NCBI RefSeq assembly: GCF_015350995.1
Contig: NZ_JADKRW010000003.1
Span: forward strand, 310,001 to 374,000
Source of the DNA: Curtobacterium sp. VKM Ac-1393
Lineage (GTDB): Bacteria > Actinomycetota > Actinomycetes > Actinomycetales > Microbacteriaceae
Direction: 5' to 3'
Length of the DNA: 64,000 nt
Shown here: one piece after another, positions 31,958 through 40,959 of the stretch
Layout of the letters: every line of letters begins with the position of its first letter
Numbering within the stretch: the first letter of the stretch is position 1
Program-made: the position numbers and the translations under genes
Notes under the pieces: generated by a model
Databases searched by the model: none
What the model was told of the DNA's origin: nothing
The model's input: the letters and a program-made list of their open reading frames with translations, nothing else

Positions 31958-33133
31958 TCAGGCCTGCGCGGTCGCCTCGTAGTGCCGCGCGCCGCCCCGC
32001 ACCCCGGCGAACCGGAACGGCCCCGCCGTCACGCGCGGACGCTCGACGTCGTCGCTCGTCGCGGCCCCGGTCGCGTGCAGCTCGCGGTACGCGTCGACGG
32101 TCAGCGGGACGCGCGCGGACAGCAGCTGGCGGACCCGACCGACGCGACGGTGGTCGCGGTACGACGGCTGCACGATGCCCGTCAGGAGCTCGCCGACGCT
32201 GCCCGAGCCGTAGCTGAACAGGGCGATGCGCTCCCCCGCCAGGTCCTCGTCGAGGTCGAGGAGCGCGGCGAGCCCGATCCAGAGCGACGCCGTGTACGTG
32301 TTGCCGGTCTGCTTGTTGTACGTGAAGCCGACGAACAGCTCCGACTCGTCGAACGGCACGCCCACGTGCTGCGTGAGCTTCCGGTGCGCCTTGAGCGCCA
32401 TCTTCGTGAACGGCTGGTGGTGCACGAAGCGCACGATGTCCTCGTACGCCGGCCCGCCCTGCTCGGCGAGGTCGTCCCACGCACCCACGAAGGCGTCGAC
32501 GTACGCGCTGACGGACAGGCGACCGTCGACCAGCGCGGTGGAGCGGTCGTTCGGGCGCCAGAAGTCGTCGACGTCCGCGGTGAAGACACCGGCGGCCGGC
32601 TCGATCTCGATCAGGTCGGGGTCGGCGGACACCAGGATCGCCGCGGCACCGGCACCCTGCGTCGGCTCGGCGGCGGTGTCGACGTCGTAGCGGGCGACGT
32701 CGGCGGCGATGACGAGCACGCGCTCGTGCGGGGCCCTGGCGATGATCCCGAGGGCGAGCTGCACGGCGGCCATCCCGCCGTAGCAGGCCTGCTTCAGCTC
32801 GACGACGCGGACGTTCTTCGGCAGGCCGAGCAGCCCGTGCGCGAACACCCCGGCGGCCTTGGACTGGTCGACACCGGACTCGGTGGCGAACAGCACGGTG
32901 CGGATGCCGCCGACGCCGTGGCGGTCGATGACCTCCTTGGCGGCGGCGGCCCCCATCGTGACGATGTCCTCGTCCGGGGCGGGCACGCTGAAGGCGTCCT
33001 GGCCGATGCCGACGTGGTACTTCGCCGGGTCGACGCCGAGGCGCTCGGCCAGGTCGTCGAGCTCGAGCACGTGGTGCCCGGTCGCGATGGCGATGTCGTG
33101 GATGCCGATGCGCAGTGCGCCGTTCGCCGTCAT
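31958..33133 (-). CDS. mvaS: Hydroxymethylglutaryl-CoA synthase
   Basis: This 391-residue enzyme condenses acetyl-CoA and acetoacetyl-CoA to HMG-CoA, the first committed step of the mevalonate pathway. The catalytic set is visible: Glu85 (ATESGVDQSK), the acyl-carrying Cys117 (ELKQACYGG), and His239 (VHHQPFTKM). Length is typical (about 385-395). It is the last gene of the operon in its direction. Its ATG overlaps the mvaA stop by 4 nt (ATGA). Confidence 0.95.
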   Translation of the reverse strand: MTANGALRIGIHDIAIATGHHVLELDDLAERLGVDPAKYHVGIGQDAFSVPAPDEDIVTMGAAAAKEVIDRHGVGGIRTVLFATESGVDQSKAAGVFAHGLLGLPKNVRVVELKQACYGGMAAVQLALGIIARAPHERVLVIAADVARYDVDTAAEPTQGAGAAAILVSADPDLIEIEPAAGVFTADVDDFWRPNDRSTALVDGRLSVSAYVDAFVGAWDDLAEQGGPAYEDIVRFVHHQPFTKMALKAHRKLTQHVGVPFDESELFVGFTYNKQTGNTYTASLWIGLAALLDLDEDLAGERIALFSYGSGSVGELLTGIVQPSYRDHRRVGRVRQLLSARVPLTVDAYRELHATGAATSDDVERPRVTAGPFRFAGVRGGARHYEATAQA

Positions 33134-34194
33134 GCTGCGCCTCCGGCCGGCGTCGCGCCGCGTCGTTCCATGGCGACGTGGGCGGCCATCAGCTCACCCG
33201 GGTTCGTCTGCGCGGCGAGCAGCGAGAGCTCTCCGCACAGCACCGTGGCGGCGCACAGGGCGGCGAGACGGCGGGCGTTCGCACCGGGCTCGCGGTCCTC
33301 GCGGCAGCCGAGACGCACCAGGGCGTCCTCGACGACGGGCAGGTCCCCACCCTTGCCGTTGCCGACCGTGCCGACGATCAGGTGCGGCAGCGAGGTGGCG
33401 AAGTACAGGTCGCCGTCGCGGTCCTCGGCACTCGTGATGCCCTGCGAACCCTCGACGATGTTGGCGGCGTCCTGCCCGGTGGCCAGGTAGAAGCCGAGCA
33501 GCATGTTGGCGTAGTGGGCGTTGGCGGAACGGAGCGCGCCGGCGATGGTCGAGCCGATCAGGTTCTTCGCGATGTTCAGCTCGACGATGCGCGCGGTGCT
33601 CGACCGCAGGCGCTTCTCGACGACCTCGCCCGGGATCACGATCTCGGCGATGGTGTTCCGGCCGCGACCACGGATGCCGTTGACCGCGGAGGCCTTCTTG
33701 TCGGTGCAGAAGTTGCCCGACACGGACACGTACCGCAGGCCCGGCTGCCACGCCAGGATCGCCGGCAGGAGCTTGTCCGCCGCCTGCGTGACCATGTTGT
33801 GGCCGGAGGCGTCGCCCGTGGTGAACGCGAAGCGCAGGAACAGCAGGTCGCCGACGATCTCCGGGTGCACCTCGATGAGCTTCGCGAACCGGCTCTGTCC
33901 GGCGACGAGTGCCGCGAGTTCGTCCTGGCGGGCGAGGATCTCCCCGGCGGCGACGTGGGCGGCCGCAGCGCTGTCGGCGCGGACGACCACCGAGCGGGTC
34001 ATGCGCTCGTCGACGACGGTCGCGACGATGCCGTCCTCGACCATGCGCGAGATCCGGGCACCGCGGCCGACGGACGGCCAGAGCGGCGACTCGTAGGTGG
34101 CCAGGGGTACCTCGTGCTCCCCCTGGACCGCGTTGCCGCTGATGCGGATCGGTCCGACCCACTTGGTCGGGATCGGCGTGAGCAGGTCACTCAT
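33130..34194 (-). CDS. mvaA: Hydroxymethylglutaryl-CoA reductase
   Basis: This 354-residue enzyme reduces HMG-CoA to mevalonate. Motifs agree with class I HMG-CoA reductase: SGNFCTDKK with the catalytic Lys, GRGRNTIAE, NAHYANMLLG, the catalytic Asp in TGQDAANIVEGS, TVGNGKG, and a C-terminal His in GELMAAHVAM. The N-terminal substrate-binding segment (VPLATYES) is shorter than in eukaryotes, and the membrane part is missing as in other bacteria. It starts at ATG 34194 with GAGGG upstream. It overlaps mvaK2 by 8 nt. Confidence 0.93.
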   Translation of the reverse strand: MSDLLTPIPTKWVGPIRISGNAVQGEHEVPLATYESPLWPSVGRGARISRMVEDGIVATVVDERMTRSVVVRADSAAAAHVAAGEILARQDELAALVAGQSRFAKLIEVHPEIVGDLLFLRFAFTTGDASGHNMVTQAADKLLPAILAWQPGLRYVSVSGNFCTDKKASAVNGIRGRGRNTIAEIVIPGEVVEKRLRSSTARIVELNIAKNLIGSTIAGALRSANAHYANMLLGFYLATGQDAANIVEGSQGITSAEDRDGDLYFATSLPHLIVGTVGNGKGGDLPVVEDALVRLGCREDREPGANARRLAALCAATVLCGELSLLAAQTNPGELMAAHVAMERRGATPAGGAA

Positions 34195-35269
34195 CGAGGG
34201 CTCCTTCTGGTGCTCGCACCGCGACGCTGAGGTGTCTGATGTCGTGCGCCTCCCAGGCGCGGTGGATGCCGGCGGGGTCGATGTCCGCCGGGACGAGCGC
34301 GATGCCGCAGTCGCCACCGCCGGCGCCGGACGGCTTCGCCGCGCCACCCGCCGCCTCGACGATGTCGCACAGGGTCGCCAAGCGGTCGGTCTCGATCTTC
34401 GACCCGACCGAGTCGCCGAGGCGCTGCATGAGCACGCGGGCACGTCGGAGCGCGTCGAGTGTCTGCTCGGCGTCGCCGGTCTGGAGGCCCGTGGTCAGGT
34501 CGTCGACACAGCTGCGGCTCTCGTCGAGGAACGCCTGGTACCCGCCGTTGCGGTGTCGACGCACGACGCCGACGAGCTTCGTGGTCGAGGCCGGCGAGCC
34601 GGTCCAGCCGACCAGGAGCTGCAGGTTCTCGGGGGCCGGCAGGCGTTGGACGTCGAAACCCGCCCACGCCTCGGCGTCGGTGAGGATGTCGGACACCCGG
34701 TGGTCGTCGACGAGCGCGGCGAGGCGGTCGCGGTCCGGGGCGCTGTAGCGCAGCCAGCCCCCGAAGGTGCTCGCGGCGAGGTCGCCGCCGGATGCCCGCG
34801 GGTTGACCCGGATGGTGGCGAGCATCGCGACCTGGAAGCGCTGGCGCTGCGTCAGGCCGATGCCGTAGAAGCGGTCGAGGGCGCCGACGGTCGCGACGGT
34901 CACCGCCGCCGAGGACCCGAGCCCGAACTTCCGGCCGCTGGCGTCGTCGAGCTGGCTCTCGATCCGCAGGTCGTGGAACCGCGGCGCGATCCCCCGCTCC
35001 GCGCGGAGCTTCTCGACGAGGTCGATCGTCGCCATCACGTAGTCGTAGGGGTGGTGCTCGCGGTCGAGGGCGAGACCGTCCTCGGCACGCGTCCACGTGA
35101 GCGGCAGGTGGCCGTACTCCTCGGAGTGCACGCTGCCCGCGCCGTGTCCCTCGGCCACCCGCGCCGTGATGGCACGGTCGAGGGCGATGAGGACGGACGG
35201 CTGGCCGGGCTCGACGACGGCGTACTCGCCGGCGACGAACAGCTTGCCGTGGGCGCGGAACTCGATCAC
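34187..35269 (-). CDS. mvaK2: Phosphomevalonate kinase
   Basis: A 360-residue GHMP kinase that makes diphosphomevalonate. It begins HGKLFVAGEYAVVEPGQPSVL. The ATP loop is KFGLGSSAAVTVA and the third GHMP motif is KPSGAGGGDCGIAL. The GEYAV and ASGGDLAAST segments are specific for the phosphomevalonate branch. In the Streptomyces mevalonate cluster the gene order is mvaK1-mvaD-mvaK2-fni-mvaA-mvaS; here no isomerase gene fits between mvaK2 and mvaA. Its ATG overlaps the mvaD stop by 4 nt. Confidence 0.93.
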   Translation of the reverse strand: MIEFRAHGKLFVAGEYAVVEPGQPSVLIALDRAITARVAEGHGAGSVHSEEYGHLPLTWTRAEDGLALDREHHPYDYVMATIDLVEKLRAERGIAPRFHDLRIESQLDDASGRKFGLGSSAAVTVATVGALDRFYGIGLTQRQRFQVAMLATIRVNPRASGGDLAASTFGGWLRYSAPDRDRLAALVDDHRVSDILTDAEAWAGFDVQRLPAPENLQLLVGWTGSPASTTKLVGVVRRHRNGGYQAFLDESRSCVDDLTTGLQTGDAEQTLDALRRARVLMQRLGDSVGSKIETDRLATLCDIVEAAGGAAKPSGAGGGDCGIALVPADIDPAGIHRAWEAHDIRHLSVAVRAPEGALDE

Positions 35270-36294
35270 TGCACGGACTCCTTCTGGTCGGGGCCGTCGC
35301 TCGCGGGAACGGCGACCCCGATCTCTTCGGAGCGGAGGACCCGTGCGGCAGGTCCGGTGCCGGACTCGATGACGTCGCCGAGGGACGCCAGGGCGGTGGC
35401 GACGGCGGAACGGCTGTCGGGCTGGCAGAGCACGACGACGTTCGGGCCGGCGTCGGCGGTGGCGTAGGCCTCGAGCCCGGCGGCGCGGAGTTCGGCCACG
35501 GCGTCGAACACGGCGACGCTGCGCGCGTTGAGGTACCGGATCGGCGGGAAGGCGCCCTCGATCGTGGCGTGCATGCGCAGCGCGTTGCTCTCGGTGATCT
35601 CGCCGATGCGCGTGAAGTCACCGGCCGCGCAGGCGTCGAGCATGTCGCCCACGGTCTCGGTGGTCGAGGTGACCCACGCCGGGTAGAACGGGGACGTCGC
35701 GATGGTGCGGCGCATCGCCTCGCGCGAGCCGATCGGCTTCGGGCCGGCGTCGATCGTCACGACCACCATGGCCATCGGCGGCGCCGGGATCGGTTCGGCG
35801 TAGGAACCCTGGTCGTCGCCGGCGTGCCAGACGGCCACACCGCCGGGGATCGACCGTGTGGCCGAACCCGAGCCACGACGGGCGAGCCGGGACAGGTCGC
35901 GCGGGGACAGGTCGAGGCCGTAGGCCGCCGATGCCGCGGTGGCGAGGGCCGCGAACCCCGAGGCGCTCGAGGCGAGCCCGGCGCCGGTCGGCACGGTGTT
36001 GTCGGACACGACCGAGGCCCGTGCCGAGGACCCGGCGAGCTCGCGCACCAGGTCGAGGAACTGCTGCACGCGCACCAGCGCACCGTCGTCGACGACGTGA
36101 CCGTTCAGCGTGAACCGGTCACGGGCCTCCTGGCCGTCCCGCGACCCACCGTCCAGCGTGACCGTCGTCGTCGTCGGGAACACGTCGAGGCCCATGGAGA
36201 CGCTGCCCGTGGCGGGCAGCGCGAGCTGCGCGTCCGCCTTGCCCCAGTACTTGACGAGGGCGATGTTGGGGTGCGCGACGGCGGTGGCGGTCAT
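35266..36294 (-). CDS. mvaD: Diphosphomevalonate decarboxylase
   Basis: This 342-residue enzyme makes isopentenyl diphosphate by ATP-dependent decarboxylation. It begins AHPNIALVKYWGK, carries the ATP loop GAGLASSASGFAALA, and has a DAGPNVVVL segment near the end with the catalytic-region Asp, all typical of MvaD. The ATG (36294) overlaps the mvaK1 stop by 1 nt. A longer open reading inside mvaK1 was not used. Confidence 0.94.
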   Translation of the reverse strand: MTATAVAHPNIALVKYWGKADAQLALPATGSVSMGLDVFPTTTTVTLDGGSRDGQEARDRFTLNGHVVDDGALVRVQQFLDLVRELAGSSARASVVSDNTVPTGAGLASSASGFAALATAASAAYGLDLSPRDLSRLARRGSGSATRSIPGGVAVWHAGDDQGSYAEPIPAPPMAMVVVTIDAGPKPIGSREAMRRTIATSPFYPAWVTSTTETVGDMLDACAAGDFTRIGEITESNALRMHATIEGAFPPIRYLNARSVAVFDAVAELRAAGLEAYATADAGPNVVVLCQPDSRSAVATALASLGDVIESGTGPAARVLRSEEIGVAVPASDGPDQKESVQ

Positions 36295-37268
36295 CAAGCG
36301 CGGGCTCCGATCGTGGTGGTCCAGGTGGCTGCGGCCCCTGCGCCGCGGAGTGCGGCGGCGATGCGGTCCGCGTGGTCGTCGTCGGCGGCGAGTGCGAGGA
36401 CGCATCCGCCCCGTCCGCCGCCCGTGAGCTTCGCGCCGAGGGCGTCCGCACCGCGTGCGGCGTCGACGAGCCGGTCCAGGTCGGCACTCGACACGTCGAG
36501 CGCGCTGAGCAGGTCGTGCGCGGCGTCCATCGTGGCACCGAGCGCCTGTGCGTCGCCAGCCTCGAGCGTCCCCCGGGCCTGCCGCGCGAGGGCACCGATC
36601 CGCTCGATCACCGCGTCGATCGCCGCCGGGTCGTGGTCGCGCCGTTCCCGCACCGCGGCGACGGCTTCGCGGGTGTGCCCGGGGACCCCGGTGTCGGCGA
36701 CGACGAACGTGAAGCGGGCCCCGAGCGCGACGGACTCGATGCGGCCGCCCTCGAACCACACGGGCACCGCGGCGACGACCCCGCGGGCGTCGAGGCCCGA
36801 CGGGCGACCGTGGGCGACGCGCTCGCACTCCTGGATGAGCTCGTGGTGGGTCTCGGCGTCGAGCGTCTCGCCGAGTGCGTCGGCGACCGCAGCCGTGACG
36901 GCGGCGGCGACCGCTGCGCTCGACCCCATGCCGCGGGCCGTCGGGACCTCGCTGTCGACCCGGACGTGGACGTGCCGGTCGGTCACACCGAAGTGCCGGA
37001 GCGTCGCCGTGACCGCGGTGACGGTGGGCATCACGGCGGCGGGGGCGAGGTCGAGCGGGCCGGTGTGCACCGTGGACTCGAGCATGTGGCCGGGGACCCC
37101 GGCGGTGACCGGCGTGACCGTCGCGACGACCCGGGCGTCGAGCACCGGCAGCACGAGCGCGGGTGCGCCGTAGACCACGGCGTGCTCACCGATCAGGATC
37201 GTCTTGCCGTGGGAGGACGCCGTCCCGGAGCCGGGGGTCGTGGTGGTGTCGAGGTCGCTGCTGGTCAT
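36294..37268 (-). CDS. mvaK1: Mevalonate kinase
   Basis: This 324-residue GHMP kinase phosphorylates mevalonate. It begins with a Thr/Ser-rich stretch, then HGKTILIGEHAVVYGAPAL. The ATP loop is ARGMGSSAAVAAAV and the end carries KLTGGGRGGCVLAL. The AHGRPSGLDA segment places it in the mevalonate kinase branch. It is the first gene of the five-gene operon and divergent from ohrR, with an 81-nt gap in which the operon promoter must lie. No clear promoter core stands out. Confidence 0.94.
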   Translation of the reverse strand: MTSSDLDTTTTPGSGTASSHGKTILIGEHAVVYGAPALVLPVLDARVVATVTPVTAGVPGHMLESTVHTGPLDLAPAAVMPTVTAVTATLRHFGVTDRHVHVRVDSEVPTARGMGSSAAVAAAVTAAVADALGETLDAETHHELIQECERVAHGRPSGLDARGVVAAVPVWFEGGRIESVALGARFTFVVADTGVPGHTREAVAAVRERRDHDPAAIDAVIERIGALARQARGTLEAGDAQALGATMDAAHDLLSALDVSSADLDRLVDAARGADALGAKLTGGGRGGCVLALAADDDHADRIAAALRGAGAAATWTTTIGARA

Positions 37269-37318
37269 CGTGGGTCACGTCAGCCTAACCGTCCGGGCCC
37301 GAGCACGTGTTGGGTTGT

Positions 37319-37337
37319 GCACAATTCAGTTGCGTGC
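37319..37337 (+). promoter_or_regulatory. OhrR operator candidate
   Basis: GCACAATT-N1-AGTTGCGTGC is an imperfect dyad that resembles the TACAATT/AATTGTA box bound by OhrR. It overlaps a TTGTGCACAA palindrome (37315-37324). It lies 12 nt before the ohrR start and could control ohrR and the divergent mva operon. Confidence 0.55.
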
Positions 37338-37349
37338 GATGCTGGAAGC

Positions 37350-37805
37350 ATGCCCGTGACCGACGAGATGGTGTGCTTCTCCCTCTACGCAGCGAGCCGT
37401 GCGACCACGCAGACCTACCGTGCGCTGCTCGAACCATGGGGCCTGACGTACCCGCAGTACCTGGTGCTCGTGACCCTGTGGATCGAGGGCGACCAGACCG
37501 TCTCCGGGCTCGGTGACCACCTGCAACTCGACTCCGGCACGCTGTCGCCGCTGCTCCGCCGCATGGAGCAGTCGGAGTTGGTCCGCCGCGAACGCCGCAG
37601 CACCGACGAGCGCGTCGTGACGATCACGCTCGGCGACCGCGGCCGCACGATCCGCGCCGACCTCGCGCACATCCCGGCGACGATCGCCGCCGGCATGGGC
37701 CTGCCGGACGAGCAGGCGGCCACCGAACTCATCGCGACGCTGCACCGACTGACCGAGACCATGCACGCCGCGGCCTCGGCCGACCGTGCCGTCACGGACC
37801 ACTGA
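37350..37805 (+). CDS. ohrR: OhrR, MarR-family peroxide-sensing repressor
   Basis: A 151-residue MarR-type winged-HTH protein. Cys9 in MVCFSLYAASR is the peroxide-sensing thiol at the position known for OhrR, followed by the family LTYPQYLVLVTLW segment and the DSGTLSPLLRRMEQ recognition helix. It is the only Cys seen, so this is the one-Cys type. GGAAG precedes the ATG. It lies 24 nt upstream of the Ohr gene it should repress. Confidence 0.92.
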   Translation: MPVTDEMVCFSLYAASRATTQTYRALLEPWGLTYPQYLVLVTLWIEGDQTVSGLGDHLQLDSGTLSPLLRRMEQSELVRRERRSTDERVVTITLGDRGRTIRADLAHIPATIAAGMGLPDEQAATELIATLHRLTETMHAAASADRAVTDH

Positions 37806-37829
37806 CCCCACGAAGGAAAGGAACGCCAC

Positions 37830-38252
37830 ATGGACGTCCTCTACACCGCAGAGGCCCTCGCCACCGGCGAAGGTCGCAACGGCCACGTCACCACGAGCGA
37901 CGGCACCGTCGACTTCGACCTCGCCATCCCGAAGGAGATGGGCGGCTCCGGCAACGGCGCGAACCCCGAGCAGCTCTTCGCCGCCGGCTACAGCGCGTGC
38001 TTCCACTCCGCACTGCAGGGGGTCGCGCGCGCCCAGAAGGTGAAGATCACCGACTCGTCCGTCGGCGGCCGTGTCCAGATCGGCCCGAACGGCGACGGCG
38101 GCTACCAGCTCGCCGTCATGCTCGAGGTCGTCATCCCGGGCATGGACCACGACCAGGCCCAGGCCCTCGCCGACGCCGCGCACCAGGTCTGCCCGTACTC
38201 GAACGCGACCCGCGGCAACATCGAGGTCACCATCACCGTCTCGGAGGACTGA
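37830..38252 (+). CDS. ohr: Organic hydroperoxide resistance protein Ohr
   Basis: This 140-residue OsmC-type peroxidase reduces organic hydroperoxides. The two catalytic cysteines are Cys57 (GYSACFHSAL) and Cys121 (HQVCPYSNATRGNI), with Glu47 (NPEQLF) close to the site. The length is that of the family. AAAGGAA stands well before the ATG. It is cotranscribed with ohrR and the next dehydrogenase (gap 2 nt). Confidence 0.95.
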   Translation: MDVLYTAEALATGEGRNGHVTTSDGTVDFDLAIPKEMGGSGNGANPEQLFAAGYSACFHSALQGVARAQKVKITDSSVGGRVQIGPNGDGGYQLAVMLEVVIPGMDHDQAQALADAAHQVCPYSNATRGNIEVTITVSED

Positions 38253-38254
38253 GC

Positions 38255-39253
38255 ATGACCGACACCACCCCCACCACCATGCGCGCCGTCGTCCACGAGA
38301 CCTTCGCCGAGCCCGCCGAGGTCCTCGGCGTCCAGGAGCGCCCGGTCCCCACGCCAGGCGCCGGCGAGGTCCTCGTCCGCACGGTCCTCTCCCCCATCCA
38401 CAACCACGACCTCTGGACCGTCCGCGGCACCTACGGCTTCAAGCCCGAGCTGCCCGCAGCGTCCGGCACCGAGGCGCTCGGCGTCGTCGAGGCCCTCGGC
38501 GAAGGCGTCACGAACCTGACGGTCGGCCAGCGCGTCGCCGGCGGGGCGTTCGGCGTCTGGGCCGAGTACTACACCGCGAACGCCGCCGGGCTCGTCCCGG
38601 TGCCGGACGCGATGCCCGACGAGGCCGCAGCCCAGCTCGTCTCGATGCCGTTCAGCGCGATCAGCCTGCTGCACTCGCTCGACCTGCACGAGGGTGACTG
38701 GCTCATCCAGAACGCCGCCAACGGTGCGGTCGGCCGCATGGTCGCCCAGCTCGGCGCGGCCCGCGGCATCAACGTCATCGGGCTCGTCCGTCGCGCCGCC
38801 GGTGTCGAGGAACTCCGCGAGCAGGGCATCGAGCGCATCGTCGCCACCGACGCGGACGACTGGAAGGACCAGGTCGCCGCGATCACCGGGGGCGCTCCGA
38901 TCGTCGCGGGCGTCGAGTCCGTCGGTGGCAAGGCCGCCGGCGACATCGCCAGTGTCCTGGGCGAGAACGCCACCCTCGTCGTCTTCGGCGCGATGGCGTC
39001 GCCCACGCTCGAGATCCCGTCCGGCAAGGTCATCTTCGGCCAGCTCACCGTGAAGGGCTTCTGGGGCAGCGTCGTCAGCAAGACGATGCCGGCCGAGACG
39101 AAGGGCCAGCTCTTCGGTGAGCTCATCACCCGCGTGCTCGACGGTTCGCTGACGCTCCCCGTCGCGGAGACCTTCGCGTTCGAGGACGTCCGCGACGCCG
39201 TGCGCGCCTCGGACACCGCCGGCCGCGTCGGCAAGGTGCTCCTGCGCCCGTAG
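38255..39253 (+). CDS. Zinc-independent quinone/enoyl reductase-like MDR protein
   Basis: This 332-residue medium-chain dehydrogenase/reductase binds NAD(P)H through NAANGAVGRMVAQLGAARG. It has the N-terminal GroES-like domain but lacks the zinc-ligand Cys residues, so it belongs with the quinone reductases and MECR-type enoyl reductases. GGAGG before the ATG overlaps the ohr stop region. Position after ohr suggests a role in peroxide or aldehyde by-product removal. That is inference. Confidence 0.85.
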   Translation: MTDTTPTTMRAVVHETFAEPAEVLGVQERPVPTPGAGEVLVRTVLSPIHNHDLWTVRGTYGFKPELPAASGTEALGVVEALGEGVTNLTVGQRVAGGAFGVWAEYYTANAAGLVPVPDAMPDEAAAQLVSMPFSAISLLHSLDLHEGDWLIQNAANGAVGRMVAQLGAARGINVIGLVRRAAGVEELREQGIERIVATDADDWKDQVAAITGGAPIVAGVESVGGKAAGDIASVLGENATLVVFGAMASPTLEIPSGKVIFGQLTVKGFWGSVVSKTMPAETKGQLFGELITRVLDGSLTLPVAETFAFEDVRDAVRASDTAGRVGKVLLRP

Positions 39254-39262
39254 CGCGATCAG

Positions 39263-39314
39263 CAGACGGACGGGAGGCCCGGTGCCAGCTGGCACCGGGC
39301 CTCCCGTCCGTCTG
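39263..39314. terminator. Perfect 52-nt palindromic terminator
   Basis: Twenty-six bp arms meet at 39288/39289 with no loop (CCAG/CTGG in the centre). The outer arm starts CAGACGGACGGGAGGCCCGG. It serves the convergent dehydrogenase and MFS genes. Confidence 0.8.
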
Positions 39315-39343
39315 TGCGCGCGCCCACCGCTGCGAGGCGCGAT

Positions 39344-40801
39344 CTAGCTGCGCGACGCCTTCTGCGGGACGGTGAAGATGTTGCCGGTGGTGACGCCCTC
39401 TTCCACTTCTTCGAGGGTGCGGCCGCGGCTCTCCGGCACGAACTTCCAGATGAAGAGCAGCGCCAGGACCCCGACGACCGCGAAGCCGAAGAACGTCCCC
39501 GTGATGCCGGTGGCGGCGACGATCGTCGGGAAGTAGAGCCCGAGGAACGCGTTGGCGATCCAGAGGCAGAACACCGAGATGCCCATGCCGAGCGCGCGGA
39601 TCTGGGTCGGGAAGATCTCCGACAGCACGACCCACACGGCGATGTTGAGGAAGGTCTGCATCGACCCGACGAACGCGACGACCAGGAACAGGATCACCCA
39701 CGGCCGAGCCGGGTTGCCCTCGGGCAGCGCGACCGACGCGATGCCGATCAGGAAGTGGCAGACCGTCGTCAGCGAGAACCCGATGATCAGGGTCGTCCGG
39801 CGGTTGATCTTCTCCATGTTGTAGAGGGCGATGACTCCACCGACCACGGCGATGACACCCGGTGCGATGTTCGCGATGAGGGCCGCCGACGCCTGGAAGC
39901 CGGACTCGATGAGGACGGTCTGGCCGTAGTACATGATCGAGTTGATGCCGGTGAGCTGCTGGGCGACCCCGAGCCCGGCACCGATGAGCACGATGCGGAT
40001 GAGCCACTTGTTGCCGCGCAGCGTCTGCCACCCGCTGACGCGGTCGACCTTCGCCTCGAGGTCGTTGCTCCGCTTGATGTCGTCGAGTTCGGCGCGGGCG
40101 CGTTCGGTGGTCCGGACCTGCTCGAGGACGGACAGTGCCTCGTCGTAGCGACCCTTCGAGGCGAGCCAGCGCGGCGACTCCGGCACCCGGAGCATGCCGA
40201 CGAAGAGCGCGATCGCGGGGAGCGCACAGACGGCCAGCATGACGCGCCAGACGCCGTTGCCCTCACCCCACAGGCTGCCGATGATCGCGTTGACCACGAA
40301 CGCGGCGAGCTGGCCGATCACGATCATGAGCTCGTTGCGGCCGGACAGCGAGCCGCGGATCTCGAACGGGGCGAGTTCGGCGAGGAACACCGGCACCACC
40401 GTCGACGCACCGCCCACCGCCAGGCCGAGGAGCACGCGGCCGACGACGATCACACCGAACGTCGGCGCGACGACGCAGATGAGCGTGCCGAGGAAGAACG
40501 TCACGGCGAGGGCGATGATCGTCTTGCGGCGCCCCCAGCCGTCGGCGATCCGGCCGCCGAGCATGGCGCCGATCGCGGCACCGAACAACAGGGAGCTGGT
40601 GACGACGCCCTCGGTGAAGTTCGTGAGGCCGAGCTCCGCCTTCATCGGGTTCAGGGCGCCGTTGATGACACCGGTGTCGTACCCGAACAGCAGCCCGCCG
40701 AACGTGGCGACGAGGGCCAGCACACCGAGTCGACGGCGGTGCGGACCGGTCCCGATCGGGGGCAGTGCGACAGTCGGGGCTGTCGGCTTGATGTCGACCA
40801 T
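39344..40801 (-). CDS. MFS sugar transporter (sugar porter family)
   Basis: This 485-residue protein has twelve predicted helices with the sugar porter signatures: GGLLFGYDTGVINGAL in helix 1, GRIADGWGRRK, PESPRWL after helix 6, QQLTGINSIMYY in helix 7 and PESRGRTLEE after helix 12. It imports hexoses, pentoses or polyols by proton symport. AAGGAG stands before the ATG. The upstream gap has a strong sigma-70-like promoter overlapped by an inverted repeat, so it is probably repressed when the sugar is missing. Confidence 0.93.
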   Translation of the reverse strand: MVDIKPTAPTVALPPIGTGPHRRRLGVLALVATFGGLLFGYDTGVINGALNPMKAELGLTNFTEGVVTSSLLFGAAIGAMLGGRIADGWGRRKTIIALAVTFFLGTLICVVAPTFGVIVVGRVLLGLAVGGASTVVPVFLAELAPFEIRGSLSGRNELMIVIGQLAAFVVNAIIGSLWGEGNGVWRVMLAVCALPAIALFVGMLRVPESPRWLASKGRYDEALSVLEQVRTTERARAELDDIKRSNDLEAKVDRVSGWQTLRGNKWLIRIVLIGAGLGVAQQLTGINSIMYYGQTVLIESGFQASAALIANIAPGVIAVVGGVIALYNMEKINRRTTLIIGFSLTTVCHFLIGIASVALPEGNPARPWVILFLVVAFVGSMQTFLNIAVWVVLSEIFPTQIRALGMGISVFCLWIANAFLGLYFPTIVAATGITGTFFGFAVVGVLALLFIWKFVPESRGRTLEEVEEGVTTGNIFTVPQKASRS

Positions 40802-40845
40802 TCGGTGACTCCTTCGTCGGTGATCGCGCTTCAGTGCGTGCACCG

Positions 40846-40873
40846 ATGGTAACCCGAATCCATGTCCTGTCAA
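40846..40873 (-). promoter_or_regulatory. Sigma-70-like promoter of the MFS gene
   Basis: On the minus strand TTGACA (40868-40873), a 16-nt spacer and TACCAT (40846-40851). The start of the RNA would be about 40 nt before the coding start. Confidence 0.65.
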
Positions 40874-40881
40874 TTGGACAT
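40862..40881. promoter_or_regulatory. Operator candidate over the MFS promoter
   Basis: ATGTCC-N8-GGACAT (40862-40881) covers the -35 element. A second small dyad TGGA-N4-TCCA lies at 40899-40910. Confidence 0.5.
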
Positions 40882-40959
40882 TCTATCGTCAGGACTATTG
40901 GATCGGTCCACATAACGCCTGATCAGAACGGGAGCGGTCCAACGGACCCCGTTCGACCG

